Of a stretch of DNA of 64,000 nucleotides, positions 33,435 to 41,252 are shown piece by piece (the stretch's first letter is position 1; the number at the start of each line of letters is the position of its first letter). The stretch is from Streptomyces sp. NBC_00377. Lineage in GTDB: Bacteria; Actinomycetota; Actinomycetes; Streptomycetales; Streptomycetaceae. The stretch is from NCBI RefSeq assembly GCF_036075115.1, contig NZ_CP107958.1, positions 4,588,001 through 4,652,000 on the forward strand, in the 5' to 3' direction. A program made the position numbers and the translations under genes. The notes beneath the pieces are model-generated. The model ran no database searches. It worked only from the letters and a program-made list of their open reading frames with translations, and was not told the origin of the DNA.

Positions 33435-33980
33435 GTGACTCCATGGCAGCAGGCGTGGCGCGTGAAGCGGGCCGGCGTGGGAGTCGGGGCGGGCGTGCTG
33501 GGTGTACTGGTGCTGTCCTACGGGGGAGTCCCGTCGTACGCGGCCGTCGCGCCGTACGCCGCCGTCTCCGCGTCCCCCACCCCCGCGCCCTCCTCCTCCG
33601 CCGAACCGGACCGGGCCGGGAGCCGGGCGGGCGAAGGACGGCAACGGCCCGGGCGGGCGGGCGACCGCGCCGACGAGGAGTCGGGTGAGGACGCGCAGGA
33701 CACGGAAGGCGAGGACAGCGGGGACGAGGACGCCTCGGACGAGGACGCGGGCGGGACCGGGGACGGCGACGGCGACGGCGACGGCCCCGACGACAGCGCC
33801 GCGCCCGCATCGCCGGGGGCCACGGCTCCCGTGCCCTCGGCGGCGCCACGGCAGGCCGTCGGACAGAGGGAGCGGTCCGACGGTCCCGTGCTCCAGATCC
33901 TGCCGCTGGGCAGCGGTCTCGTCCTCATCGGCCTCGGCATCGCCCTGGCCCTCGCCGCCCTGCGGCTGCGCCGCGCCTAG
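33435..33980 (+). CDS. Surface-anchored acidic low-complexity protein
   Basis: A 181-residue protein of unknown function. GTG 33435 follows GGGAGGGGG; residues 1-35 form a signal peptide (VKRAGVGVGAGVLGVLVLSYG, cleavage near SYA). The middle (about 45-140) is disordered and strongly acidic, with Asp/Glu/Gly repeats such as DGDGDGDGPDD. The C-terminus has a membrane segment (ILPLGSGLVLIGLGIALALAALRLRRA) ending in basic residues. This signal-linker-anchor layout is shared by many Streptomyces wall-associated proteins; no sortase LPxTG/LAxTG is present (LPLGSG instead). It is divergent from bpa. Confidence 0.75.
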   Translation: MTPWQQAWRVKRAGVGVGAGVLGVLVLSYGGVPSYAAVAPYAAVSASPTPAPSSSAEPDRAGSRAGEGRQRPGRAGDRADEESGEDAQDTEGEDSGDEDASDEDAGGTGDGDGDGDGPDDSAAPASPGATAPVPSAAPRQAVGQRERSDGPVLQILPLGSGLVLIGLGIALALAALRLRRA

Positions 33981-34170
33981 GCGCCGGTTGCCCGCACCCG
34001 GGGCGGCGCGGCCGACGGACGAGACGGGCGGGACCGGGGACGGCAACGTCCCCGACCACACCGCCGCACCGGGTCACCTGTCTGCCGTACCCGGCGCCGT
34101 ACCGTCGCCCCGGCGCCGTCGAGAAACACCGCCCGCCGCTCCGCATGCCCCGGGTGCCGCTGCTGCGGCT
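33981..34170. other. Non-coding spacer upstream of palindromic element
   Basis: GC-rich sequence with no supportable gene. It contains an imperfect GACGAGACGGGCGGGACCGG repeat that echoes the coding sequence upstream. The MITE-like element begins at 34171. Confidence 0.5.
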
Positions 34171-34334
34171 AAGGGCTGTCCCGCAATCCCTGGCGGGCGC
34201 GCGACGACAGCTACGGCACCTCGCCGCGTTGTCGGAACGCCCGAATACATCCGGTATGCGGACGTGCCTCCGCCTTGCGATGCACCGCATCTGACGCCGC
34301 GCACTGATCCACCAGGGATTACGGGACAGCCCTT
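34171..34334. repeat. MITE-like 164-bp element with 23-bp terminal inverted repeats
   Basis: The left end (34171-34193) begins AAGGGCTGTCCCGCAATCCC. The right end (34312-34334) is its inverted copy with 22 of 23 positions matching. The interior contains GCCCGAATACATCCGGTATG and has no coding potential. I recall closely similar sequences repeated in other Streptomyces genomes, but could not check. The right terminus overlaps the stop codon of the quinone oxidoreductase gene. Confidence 0.75.
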
Positions 34335-35325
34335 AGGCCTTGCTCGCGGGCGTGACCAGCAGGACCTTGCCGACGTGGCCACTGGCCTCGACGTGCCGGT
34401 GGGCGGCCACGGCCTCGCTCATCGGGAACTCGCGGTCTACGACGGGGCGTACAAGGCCGGCGGCCAGCAACGGCCAGACGTGTTCACGGACAGCCGCCAC
34501 GATGGCCGTTTTCTCCTCCAGAGGGCGGGCCCGCAGCGAGGTCGCGCTGATCATTGCCCGCTTGGCGAGGAGCGCGCCGATGTTGAGTTCGGCCTTGGCC
34601 CCGCCCTGCATGCCGATGATCGCGAGGCGGCCGTTGACGGCGAGTGCCTGCACGTTGCGGTCCAGATACTTCGCACCCATGTTGTCGAGGATGACATCGG
34701 CCCCGGCGCCGTCCGTGGCCTGCTTCAGCTCGGCGACGAAGTCCTGCTCGCGGTAGTTGATCAGGATGTCCGCGCCCAGCGCGGCGCACTGCTCCAGCTT
34801 CTCCTTGGTGCCCGCGGTCACGGCGACCCTGGCGCCGACGGCCTTGGCCAGCTGGATCGCCATGGTGCCGATACCGCTGGAGCCCCCGTGCACGAGGAAC
34901 GTCTCGCCGGGGCGGAGATGGGCGATCATGAAGACGTTCGACCAGACGGTGCTGGTCACCTCGGGGAGCGCGGCAGCTCGCCGGAGATCCACGCTCTCCG
35001 GCACGGGCAGCAGCTGACCGGCCGGTACGGCGACCTTCTCGGCGTATCCGCCCCCCGCGAGCAGCGCGCACACCTCGTCGCCGACGGCCCAGCCGGAGAC
35101 ACCCGGACCGACCGCGGCGATCCGGCCGGAGCACTCGAGGCCGGGGTAGGGGGAGGCGCCGGGCGGCGGGTCGTAGAAGCCCTGCCGCTGAAGGATGTCG
35201 GCACGGTTGACGGCGCTGGCCACCACCTCGACCAGGACCTCGCCCGCCCCGGCTACCGGATCGGGGACCTCGTCCCACACCAGCGCCTCGGGACCACCAG
35301 GTTCGGGAATCGTGATCGCATGCAT
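34333..35325 (-). CDS. NAD(P)H-quinone oxidoreductase (zinc-independent MDR family)
   Basis: A 330-residue medium-chain reductase of the QOR/PIG3 group: one- or two-electron reduction of quinones with NADPH in the cytoplasm. The N-terminal GroES-like domain has VVASAVNRADILQRQGFYDPPPGASPYPGLECSG, the PIG3-type signature without structural zinc cysteines. The Rossmann domain has FLVHGGSSGIGTMAIQLAKAVGARV, including GxxGxG-type nucleotide binding. Stop TAA (34333-34335) lies in the end of the MITE-like element, so insertion may have replaced the original 3' end. The final residues are LLVTPASKA. It is monocistronic. Confidence 0.9.
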   Translation of the reverse strand: MHAITIPEPGGPEALVWDEVPDPVAGAGEVLVEVVASAVNRADILQRQGFYDPPPGASPYPGLECSGRIAAVGPGVSGWAVGDEVCALLAGGGYAEKVAVPAGQLLPVPESVDLRRAAALPEVTSTVWSNVFMIAHLRPGETFLVHGGSSGIGTMAIQLAKAVGARVAVTAGTKEKLEQCAALGADILINYREQDFVAELKQATDGAGADVILDNMGAKYLDRNVQALAVNGRLAIIGMQGGAKAELNIGALLAKRAMISATSLRARPLEEKTAIVAAVREHVWPLLAAGLVRPVVDREFPMSEAVAAHRHVEASGHVGKVLLVTPASKA

Positions 35326-35395
35326 GCCGCCGACGCTACTCCTCCCGCGTCCTCGCCCCGGTCTCCGCCCGCGCGAGCGCGGGTGACGGCGCTCC

Positions 35396-36193
35396 TCAGG
35401 CCGGCGGGAGGGGTGGGACGCCGGGCATGCCGGGTGTCCCGAGGGCGCCCCGGCTGCGGTCCGGGCCCACCCGCACGATCGTGACGACCCGGTCCGTCGG
35501 TTCCAGCCTGCCGATCGCCGGGTCGTCGTAGGCGAGGACCCGGTGCCCCCGGACCACGCTCACCACGAGGTCGTCCGTCTCACGCGGTCCACGGCCCACC
35601 TCGGCCTTGGTGACGGTCCGTTCGACAAGGTCGAGACCGTCACCCTGCTGGATGAGGTCCTCCATGACCTTGCCCGCGGCCGGGCTGAGCACGGACAGGC
35701 CGAGGAGCCGGCCGGCCGCACCGGCGCTGGTGATGACCTCGTCGGCGCCCGACTGCCTGAGCAGCGGCGCGTTCTCCTCCTCGCGGACCGCCGCCACGAT
35801 CTTCGCCGCGGGGTTGAGCTGGCGGGCCGTCAGCGCCACCAGGACGGCCGTGTCGTCGCGCTGGGTCGCGATGACGATCCGCCCCGCCCGCTGCACCTCG
35901 GCCCGCCGCAGCACGTCACTGCGGGTGGCGTCGCCGACCACGCCCTCGTAGCCCTCGGCCCTCGCCGCGTCGATCGCCTTCGCACTGGGGTCGATCACCA
36001 CGACCTGCTCCTTGCGCAGGCCCGCCGCACAGGCCGTCCGGATCGCGGACCGCCCCTTCGTACCGAAGCCGACGACGACAGTGTGGTCGCGCAAGGGGAC
36101 CTCCGGGATCATGGACGTCTGTGGACTCATGGACATCCGTGGACTCATGGACACGTGTTGCTTCACGACGGGCGCGAACCCGCCGGGAACCAT
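35396..36193 (-). CDS. Soluble RCK/TrkA-N protein (membrane-less potassium-channel regulator paralogue)
   Basis: The product has 265 residues from ATG 36193. It consists of a TrkA-N Rossmann domain (HTVVVGFGTKGRSAI at the start; GDATRSDVLRRAEV; ALTARQLNP; PLLRQSGADEVITSAGAAGRLLG) and a C-terminal TrkA-C-like part. No membrane segment or selectivity filter is present. It is obviously paralogous to the cytoplasmic half of the channel at 36233, with which it is divergent. It may be a separate regulatory subunit or a channel that lost its pore. The N-terminal Met/Ser/Pro repeat (MSPRMSMSPQTSM) comes from short DNA repeats around 36115-36155. The start is uncertain; GTG 36229 or ATG 36112 are alternatives. 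Confidence 0.82.
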   Translation of the reverse strand: MVPGGFAPVVKQHVSMSPRMSMSPQTSMIPEVPLRDHTVVVGFGTKGRSAIRTACAAGLRKEQVVVIDPSAKAIDAARAEGYEGVVGDATRSDVLRRAEVQRAGRIVIATQRDDTAVLVALTARQLNPAAKIVAAVREEENAPLLRQSGADEVITSAGAAGRLLGLSVLSPAAGKVMEDLIQQGDGLDLVERTVTKAEVGRGPRETDDLVVSVVRGHRVLAYDDPAIGRLEPTDRVVTIVRVGPDRSRGALGTPGMPGVPPLPPA

Positions 36194-36232
36194 GGTGCCC
36201 ACCGATCGGATCACCACCACAGGGGGCACACG

Positions 36233-37351
36233 ATGAAGGATGACGAACGACAGCCGGGCCGCCCGGCGAGGCTCTCCCTCTTCAGGTCCCTCTGGTACCG
36301 CTCACGCACCGAGGCCCGGGACGACGCCGAGGCGGGCCGCGCCATCACGATGCCCATGCGCATCGGTGCACCCCCGCTCCAGCAGGTGCTGCGCCGCCTC
36401 GCCATGGGCCTGCTGGTGCTGGCGCTCACCACGCTGATCGTCTATGCCGACCATGACGGCTACAACGACAACTCGGACGGCTCCGTCGGCCTCCTCGACG
36501 CCGCCTACTACGCCACCGTCACGCTCTCGACCACTGGCTACGGCGACATCACCCCGGTCAGCGACTCGGCCCGACTCATCAACATCCTCGTCATCACACC
36601 ACTGCGTGTGATCTTCCTGATCATCCTGGTCGGCACCACCCTGGAGGTGCTCACCGAGCGCACCCGCCAGCAGGTCCGCGTGCACCGCTGGCGGGCCCGC
36701 ACCAGCAACCACGTCGTGGTGGTCGGATACGGCACGAAGGGCCGCCACGCGGTGGAGACACTCGTCGGGCAGGGCATCGCCAAGGACCGGATCGTCATCG
36801 TGGATGCCCAGCGCAAGGCCGCGCTCGCCGCCGGCGACGACGGACTGGTGTCCGTGACCGGGGACGCCACCCGCTCGGAGACACTCCTCAAGGCCGAGGT
36901 CCAGCACGCCTCCCGGGTGATCGTCTCCCCGCAACTCGACGAGACGGCCGCCCTGGTCACGCTCACCGCCCGGCAGATGAACCGGCGCGCGACGATCGTC
37001 GTGGCAGCCCGGGAGGACGAGAACGTCCCACTGCTCAAGCAGAGCGGTGCGGACACCGTGATCACCAGCTCCAGCTCCGCCGGGCGCCTGCTCGGCGTCT
37101 CGATGGTCAGCCCGACCGTGGCCAGGACCCTGGAGAGCCTGATGACCCTGGGCAGCGGCCTGGACCTCATCGAGCGTCCGGTCAGCCAGGCGGAGGTCGG
37201 AAAGGCGCCGCGCAGCTGCGCGGACCTGGTCGTGGCCGTCGTCCGGGGCAAGGAACTGCTGGACTACACCGACCCCCGGCTCACCCGTCTCCATCTGGGG
37301 GACCGTGTGATCACGGTCAGCCGCGCCGTTCCGGCCGCCGAGCAGACATGA
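36233..37351 (+). CDS. Two-helix potassium channel with RCK (TrkA-N/TrkA-C) domain
   Basis: The 372-residue protein carries a pore module followed by a cytoplasmic ligand-binding module. ATG 36233 has an AGGGGG box. Segment 1 is LAMGLLVLALTTLIVYAD (about 56-73). The pore loop AYYATVTLSTTGYGDITP carries the K+ selectivity filter TTGYGD (100-105). Segment 2 is INILVITPLRVIFLIILVGTTLEVL (116-140). The RCK domain begins NHVVVVGYGTKGRHAVETLVG (about 159) and continues with GDATRSETLLKAEV and a TrkA-C-like end. Such channels are gated by Ca2+, nucleotide or redox state. The upstream region overlaps that of its divergent soluble paralogue. Confidence 0.93.
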   Translation: MKDDERQPGRPARLSLFRSLWYRSRTEARDDAEAGRAITMPMRIGAPPLQQVLRRLAMGLLVLALTTLIVYADHDGYNDNSDGSVGLLDAAYYATVTLSTTGYGDITPVSDSARLINILVITPLRVIFLIILVGTTLEVLTERTRQQVRVHRWRARTSNHVVVVGYGTKGRHAVETLVGQGIAKDRIVIVDAQRKAALAAGDDGLVSVTGDATRSETLLKAEVQHASRVIVSPQLDETAALVTLTARQMNRRATIVVAAREDENVPLLKQSGADTVITSSSSAGRLLGVSMVSPTVARTLESLMTLGSGLDLIERPVSQAEVGKAPRSCADLVVAVVRGKELLDYTDPRLTRLHLGDRVITVSRAVPAAEQT

Positions 37352-37397
37352 CGCGCCGAGGTTTCCGGCTCACGCGCCACCGCTGAGACATGGCGAT

Positions 37398-37411
37398 GTT
37401 TCACGTGAAAC
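37398..37411. other. parS centromere site (first of three)
   Basis: Perfect GTTTCACGTGAAAC in the convergent space after the potassium channel gene and before the 3' end of moeA. Confidence 0.92.
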
Positions 37412-37428
37412 AGGGACGAGCAGGGACC

Positions 37429-37442
37429 GTTTCACGTGAAAC
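37429..37442. other. parS centromere site (second of three)
   Basis: Perfect GTTTCACGTGAAAC, 17 bases after the first. Confidence 0.92.
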
Positions 37443-37478
37443 ACGGATGGATGGGCACGGACAGGCCGGACGGGCACT

Positions 37479-37492
37479 GTTTCACGTGAAAC
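37479..37492. other. parS centromere site (third of three, overlaps moeA stop)
   Basis: Perfect GTTTCACGTGAAAC. On the minus strand its TTC ACG TGA encodes the final Phe-Thr and stop codon of moeA. Confidence 0.92.
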
Positions 37493-38915
37493 AGGCGTCG
37501 ATCCCGACCGTCGCCCACGGCAGGTCGATGAGTTCCGTGGTCTGACCCGCCCGCGCGCCACCTGGCGGTACGACGGCGAGGGCGTCGGCCGCCGCGATGC
37601 CCCGCAGCATGGCCGGGCCGTTGTAGTGCAGCGGCACGGCATGATCACCCCGCAGGACGACCGGGATCAGCCGGGTGTCGTACGGATGCCCGTGGACCGC
37701 CTGACTCAACGGCAGAGCGTACGACTCGGGAGCCGGGCGGGCGGCGAGCGTGCGCAGCAGCGGCTCGGCGAGCGTGAGCAGACCGGAGACGGCCGCCAGG
37801 GGATTGCCGGGCAGGCCGACGAGATGCTGGTCGTCCCCGAGGCGGGCCAGCAGCATGGGGTGACCGGGCCGCACCTCGACACCGTCGACGAGGAGTTCGG
37901 CGTCGAGGCGGCGCAGGGTGGGATGGACGTGGTCGACGGGTCCCGAGGCGGTGCCCCCGGTGGTGACGACGAGATCGGCGACGGAGGCGGTGACGGCCCT
38001 GTAGAGGGCCTTGGCGTCGTCGCCGAGCCTGCGTACGGCGGCGACCTCGGCGCCCAGAGCGCGCAGCCACGGCGGCAGCATCGGGCCGAGCGCGTCGCGG
38101 ATCAGGCCGTCGTGCGGGCGGCCCTCGGTGAGCAGTTCGTCCCCGAGAACGAGTACCTCGACCCGGGGCCGGGGAACGACGGTCAGGATGTCGTACCCGG
38201 CGGCCGAGGCGAGGCCGAGGACGGCCGGGGTCACCAACGCTCCGGCACGCAGCAACTGATCCCCGCTGCGGCACTCCTGACCGCGCGGGCGAATGTCCTG
38301 GCCGTGCTGCATCTCGCGGGTCGGGTGCAGTCGGCCGTTGTCGTCGGTCCGGCCGTGCTCGCTGCGCAGTACGGCGGTGGTGTCCGGGGGGATCCGGGCG
38401 CCGGTGGCGATCCGTACGGCCTCGCCGTCGGCCAGGGGTACGGGTGCCGCGCTCCCGGCCAGCAGGCCCTCCTCCCGTACGTGCCAGGGACCGGGGCCGG
38501 CGACCGCCCACCCGTCCATCGCGGAGGTGTCGAAGGAGGGCAGGTCGGTGAGGGCGGTCAGCGGGGCGGCCAGGGCGAGGCCGAGGGCGTTGCCGAGGGG
38601 CACGGACACGGACGCGCGGCGGGCGGCGGCGGACCGGGCGGCGCGGGCGGCGACCGTACGGGCCTCGGGCCAGGGAGCCGCGCGGTGACGGTGCTCCGCG
38701 CCGCCTTTGCGGTGACCGGCCTCCGGGGAGGAGGCAGCGTGGGGGGACGGGGCGCCGCGGCTGCTGCCGTGGCTCGTGCCGTCGCCCTCGCACTGCCCGG
38801 GGCCGCGCTCGGCGGCTGGGCGGCCGGTGCCGTTGCCGTCCTTCACGAGGGCGAGCGCCTCCTCGACGTCGAGGTCCTCCGCGTCGAGGCCCTGCCCGGT
38901 GCCGCGGGCGGTCAT
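37482..38915 (-). CDS. moeA: Molybdopterin molybdenumtransferase
   Basis: A 477-residue enzyme that inserts molybdate into adenylylated molybdopterin. Family blocks are LPSFDTSAMDGWAV (about 125-138), EAVRIATGARIPPDTTAVLRSE, VEVLVLGDELLTEGRPHDG, DLVVTTGGTASGPVDHV (the MPT-binding region), LVGLPGNPLAAVSG and a C-terminal beta domain. Between the short N-terminal helix and residue 85 lies a disordered insert of about 60 residues rich in Gly/Ser/His not normal for MoeA (about 400 residues). ATG 38915 overlaps the mobA stop by 4 bases, so the two Mo-cofactor steps are translationally coupled. The last codons fall inside a parS site. Confidence 0.93.
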   Translation of the reverse strand: MTARGTGQGLDAEDLDVEEALALVKDGNGTGRPAAERGPGQCEGDGTSHGSSRGAPSPHAASSPEAGHRKGGAEHRHRAAPWPEARTVAARAARSAAARRASVSVPLGNALGLALAAPLTALTDLPSFDTSAMDGWAVAGPGPWHVREEGLLAGSAAPVPLADGEAVRIATGARIPPDTTAVLRSEHGRTDDNGRLHPTREMQHGQDIRPRGQECRSGDQLLRAGALVTPAVLGLASAAGYDILTVVPRPRVEVLVLGDELLTEGRPHDGLIRDALGPMLPPWLRALGAEVAAVRRLGDDAKALYRAVTASVADLVVTTGGTASGPVDHVHPTLRRLDAELLVDGVEVRPGHPMLLARLGDDQHLVGLPGNPLAAVSGLLTLAEPLLRTLAARPAPESYALPLSQAVHGHPYDTRLIPVVLRGDHAVPLHYNGPAMLRGIAAADALAVVPPGGARAGQTTELIDLPWATVGIDACFT

Positions 38916-39847
38916 CCGGCGTCCGGTCCCGAGCCGGCGGGCCCGGCGCTCGTCCCCGGCCCGGCATTTCCCTGCCCGGCCGTCTCCTCGGGGGCCTTCT
39001 CCTGCGCGGCTTCCTCCGCCCAGCGCAGCGCCAGCGCGGCGGCCTTGCGGGCGGCGTCGGCGACGGCTTCGGGCCCGCCCTGGGCCTGCGCGGCCGCGTA
39101 GCCGACCAGGAAGGTGGTCAGCGGGGCCGCGGGTCTGGCCACGCCGTGGGCGGCGTCACGGGCGAGATCGAGGAGAACGCCGGTGTCGACGTCGAGGTCG
39201 ATGCCCAGTTCGTCCTTGACTGCGGAAATCCATTCATCCAACACGTGGCCATGCTCCCTGATACGTGCCCTGGCGGTGGCGATGTCGTCCCAGGTGTCGC
39301 AGTCGAACGAGGCGACCGGGTCGGGGACGCGGGTGAGGTCGAGTCCGGCGGTCAGCCGACGCAGCGGCTGGCCCGTGAGCCCGCCCCGGCCGGCGGTGAG
39401 CGCCGCCAGTTCGCGGCGCAGGGCGGCCGTGCGGTACGCGGCGACGAGCGGCTGGTCGCGGCCGTCGGCGTCGGTGAGCAGCACGCCCTCGGCTCCGCCG
39501 GCGCGCAGCGTGCCCAGCAGCCGCCGCACGGTGTCCGCCGAGAGAAAAGGCAGGTCGGCGGAGAGGACGAGCACGTCGTCCGCCGCGGCCTGGCGCAGTC
39601 CCGCGTCGAGTGCGGCGACGGGTCCCGCCCCTGGCGGGTCCTCTCGTGCCCACCGCACGGGGCGGGCGGTGGGGCGGGGCTCGGCGACGACGACGGTGGT
39701 GCGTGCGTCGGCGCAGGCGGCGAGCACCCGGTCGAGCAGCGCGCGCCCGCCCACCCGCACGCCCGGCTTGTCGGCGCCGCCCAGCCGGCGGGCGCCGCCA
39801 CCGGCCAGCACCACGGCGTCATGGGCGGCGGGCTCGTTCGAGGTCAC
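38912..39847 (-). CDS. mobA: Molybdenum cofactor guanylyltransferase-like (MobA) with DUF6457 domain
   Basis: A 311-residue protein from GTG 39847. Residues 1-195 are a MobA-type nucleotidyltransferase: AVVLAGGGARRLGGADKP (11-28) binds GTP, DVLVLSADLPFLSADTVRRL supplies the metal-binding Asp, and DGRDQPLVAAYRT recognises the substrate. It would attach GMP to Mo-molybdopterin. Residues about 205-311 form an extra helical domain (DEWISAVKDELGIDLDVDTGVLLDLARDAAHGVARP) that matches an actinobacterial DUF6457 found alone or fused to MobA. The stop overlaps the moeA start. Upstream, only 82 bases separate it from the E2 gene on the same strand. Confidence 0.88.
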   Translation of the reverse strand: MTSNEPAAHDAVVLAGGGARRLGGADKPGVRVGGRALLDRVLAACADARTTVVVAEPRPTARPVRWAREDPPGAGPVAALDAGLRQAAADDVLVLSADLPFLSADTVRRLLGTLRAGGAEGVLLTDADGRDQPLVAAYRTAALRRELAALTAGRGGLTGQPLRRLTAGLDLTRVPDPVASFDCDTWDDIATARARIREHGHVLDEWISAVKDELGIDLDVDTGVLLDLARDAAHGVARPAAPLTTFLVGYAAAQAQGGPEAVADAARKAAALALRWAEEAAQEKAPEETAGQGNAGPGTSAGPAGSGPDAG

Positions 39848-39929
39848 CCCCCGAGTATGCGGGCCGCCCCGGGGATGCGTGCCCGCCCGATCCCTGGAAA
39901 CCCGGGGGACGCCGGGGCGGGGCCCGCGA

Positions 39930-41252
39930 TCACAGTGTGCGCAGCAGCACCGCCGGCTGCTCCACGCAGTCCGCCACGTAGCGCAGGAAACCGCCCGCCG
40001 TTCCGCCGTCGCAGACCCGGTGGTCGAAGGTGAGCGACAGCTGGACGACCTGGCGCACCGCGAGCTCCCCCTCGTGCACCCAGGGCTTGGGGATGATGCG
40101 GCCGACACCGAGCATGGCCGCCTCGGGGTGGTTGATGATCGGCGTGGAGCCGTCGACGCCGAACACCCCATAGTTGTTCAGGGTGAAGGTGCCGCCGGTC
40201 AGGTCGGCCGGGGTGAGGCGCCCCTCGCGGCCCGCCTCGGTGAGCCGGGCGAATTCCTCGGTCAGTGCCTCGGCGTTGCGGGCGTGGGCGTCGCGGACGA
40301 CGGGCACGACGAGTCCCCGCTCGGTCTGCGCGGCGAAGCCGAGGTGGACATGGTCGAACTGCACGACCTCCCGGGCCGCCGTGTCGACGGTGGAGTTGAG
40401 CTCCGGGAAGCGGACCAGCGCCGCGGTGCAGATACGGGCGAGCAGCGCGAGGAGGGAGATCTTCGGCATGCCGGACGCGTTCATCGCCGCCCGCGCCCGC
40501 ATCAGTTCGGTCGCGTCGGCGTCCACCCAGCAGGTCGCGTCGGGAATCTCGCGCCGGCTGCGGGAGAGCTTGTCGGCGACGGCTCCACGAACGCCCTTGA
40601 GGGGGATGCGGCGGCTTCCCGCGGGAGCGGGGGTCACAGGCGACTGCTGTGCCGCCTGCTCCCGGGGGACGGCCTCCCGCAGCGCGTTCTCCACGTCCGC
40701 CCGCAGGATCAGGCCCTCGGGACCGGAGCCCGTGAGCTCCCGCAGGTCCAGGCCGTTCTCCCGGGCGAGCCTGCGCACCAGCGGGGAGATCACGGGAACG
40801 GGTCCGCCGGACCCCCCGTCCGGCGCGGCCGGGAGGGCCGGGACCGGCAGGACTGCCGGAGCGACGGCGTCGACGGTCACGGAAGCGGCGGGCTCGGGCC
40901 GCGCCGACCGGATCCGGCGCCTGCGTGCGGGCGCCTGCGAGGTGCCGTAGCCGACGAGCACGTTGCCCGAGCCCTCGGTGTGCGCGGGCGGACCGCCGGA
41001 GGCCGGCGCACCGACGGCCACCGTGATCAGCGGGGCGCCGACGGGCAGTTCGGCGCCCTCCTCGCCGAAGCGGGCGGTGACCACACCGCCGTAGGGGCAG
41101 GGCACCTCCACCATCGCCTTGGCCGTCTCGACCTCGACGACCGGCTGGTCGACGGCGACGACATCACCGACCTGGACCAGCCAGCGGACGATCTCCGCCT
41201 CGGTGAGCCCCTCCCCGAGGTCGGGCAGCTTGAACTCCAGCACCTGTGCCAT
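39930..41252 (-). CDS. bkdC: Branched-chain 2-oxoacid dehydrogenase E2 (second copy)
   Basis: A 440-residue dihydrolipoyl acyltransferase. It has an N-terminal lipoyl domain with Lys45 (VETAKAMVEV), a basic linker (ARRRRIRSARPEP), a subunit-binding domain (VRRLARENGLDLRELTGSGPEGLI) and a catalytic domain ending with FDHRVCDGGTAGGFLR. Compared with the copy at 23251 the linkers are shorter (440 versus 502 residues). ATG 41252 overlaps the E1 beta stop by one base (TGATG). It is the last gene of the bkdA-bkdB-bkdC operon controlled by the adjacent divergent bkdR. It yields short branched acyl-CoA primers for odd/even iso and anteiso fatty acids. Confidence 0.93.
   Translation of the reverse strand: MAQVLEFKLPDLGEGLTEAEIVRWLVQVGDVVAVDQPVVEVETAKAMVEVPCPYGGVVTARFGEEGAELPVGAPLITVAVGAPASGGPPAHTEGSGNVLVGYGTSQAPARRRRIRSARPEPAASVTVDAVAPAVLPVPALPAAPDGGSGGPVPVISPLVRRLARENGLDLRELTGSGPEGLILRADVENALREAVPREQAAQQSPVTPAPAGSRRIPLKGVRGAVADKLSRSRREIPDATCWVDADATELMRARAAMNASGMPKISLLALLARICTAALVRFPELNSTVDTAAREVVQFDHVHLGFAAQTERGLVVPVVRDAHARNAEALTEEFARLTEAGREGRLTPADLTGGTFTLNNYGVFGVDGSTPIINHPEAAMLGVGRIIPKPWVHEGELAVRQVVQLSLTFDHRVCDGGTAGGFLRYVADCVEQPAVLLRTL

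Noticed and set aside
37398..37492. Repeated palindromes as a terminator of the channel gene
   Set aside because: The exact 14-bp GTTTCACGTGAAAC repeated three times matches parS, and the hairpin would have almost no loop.
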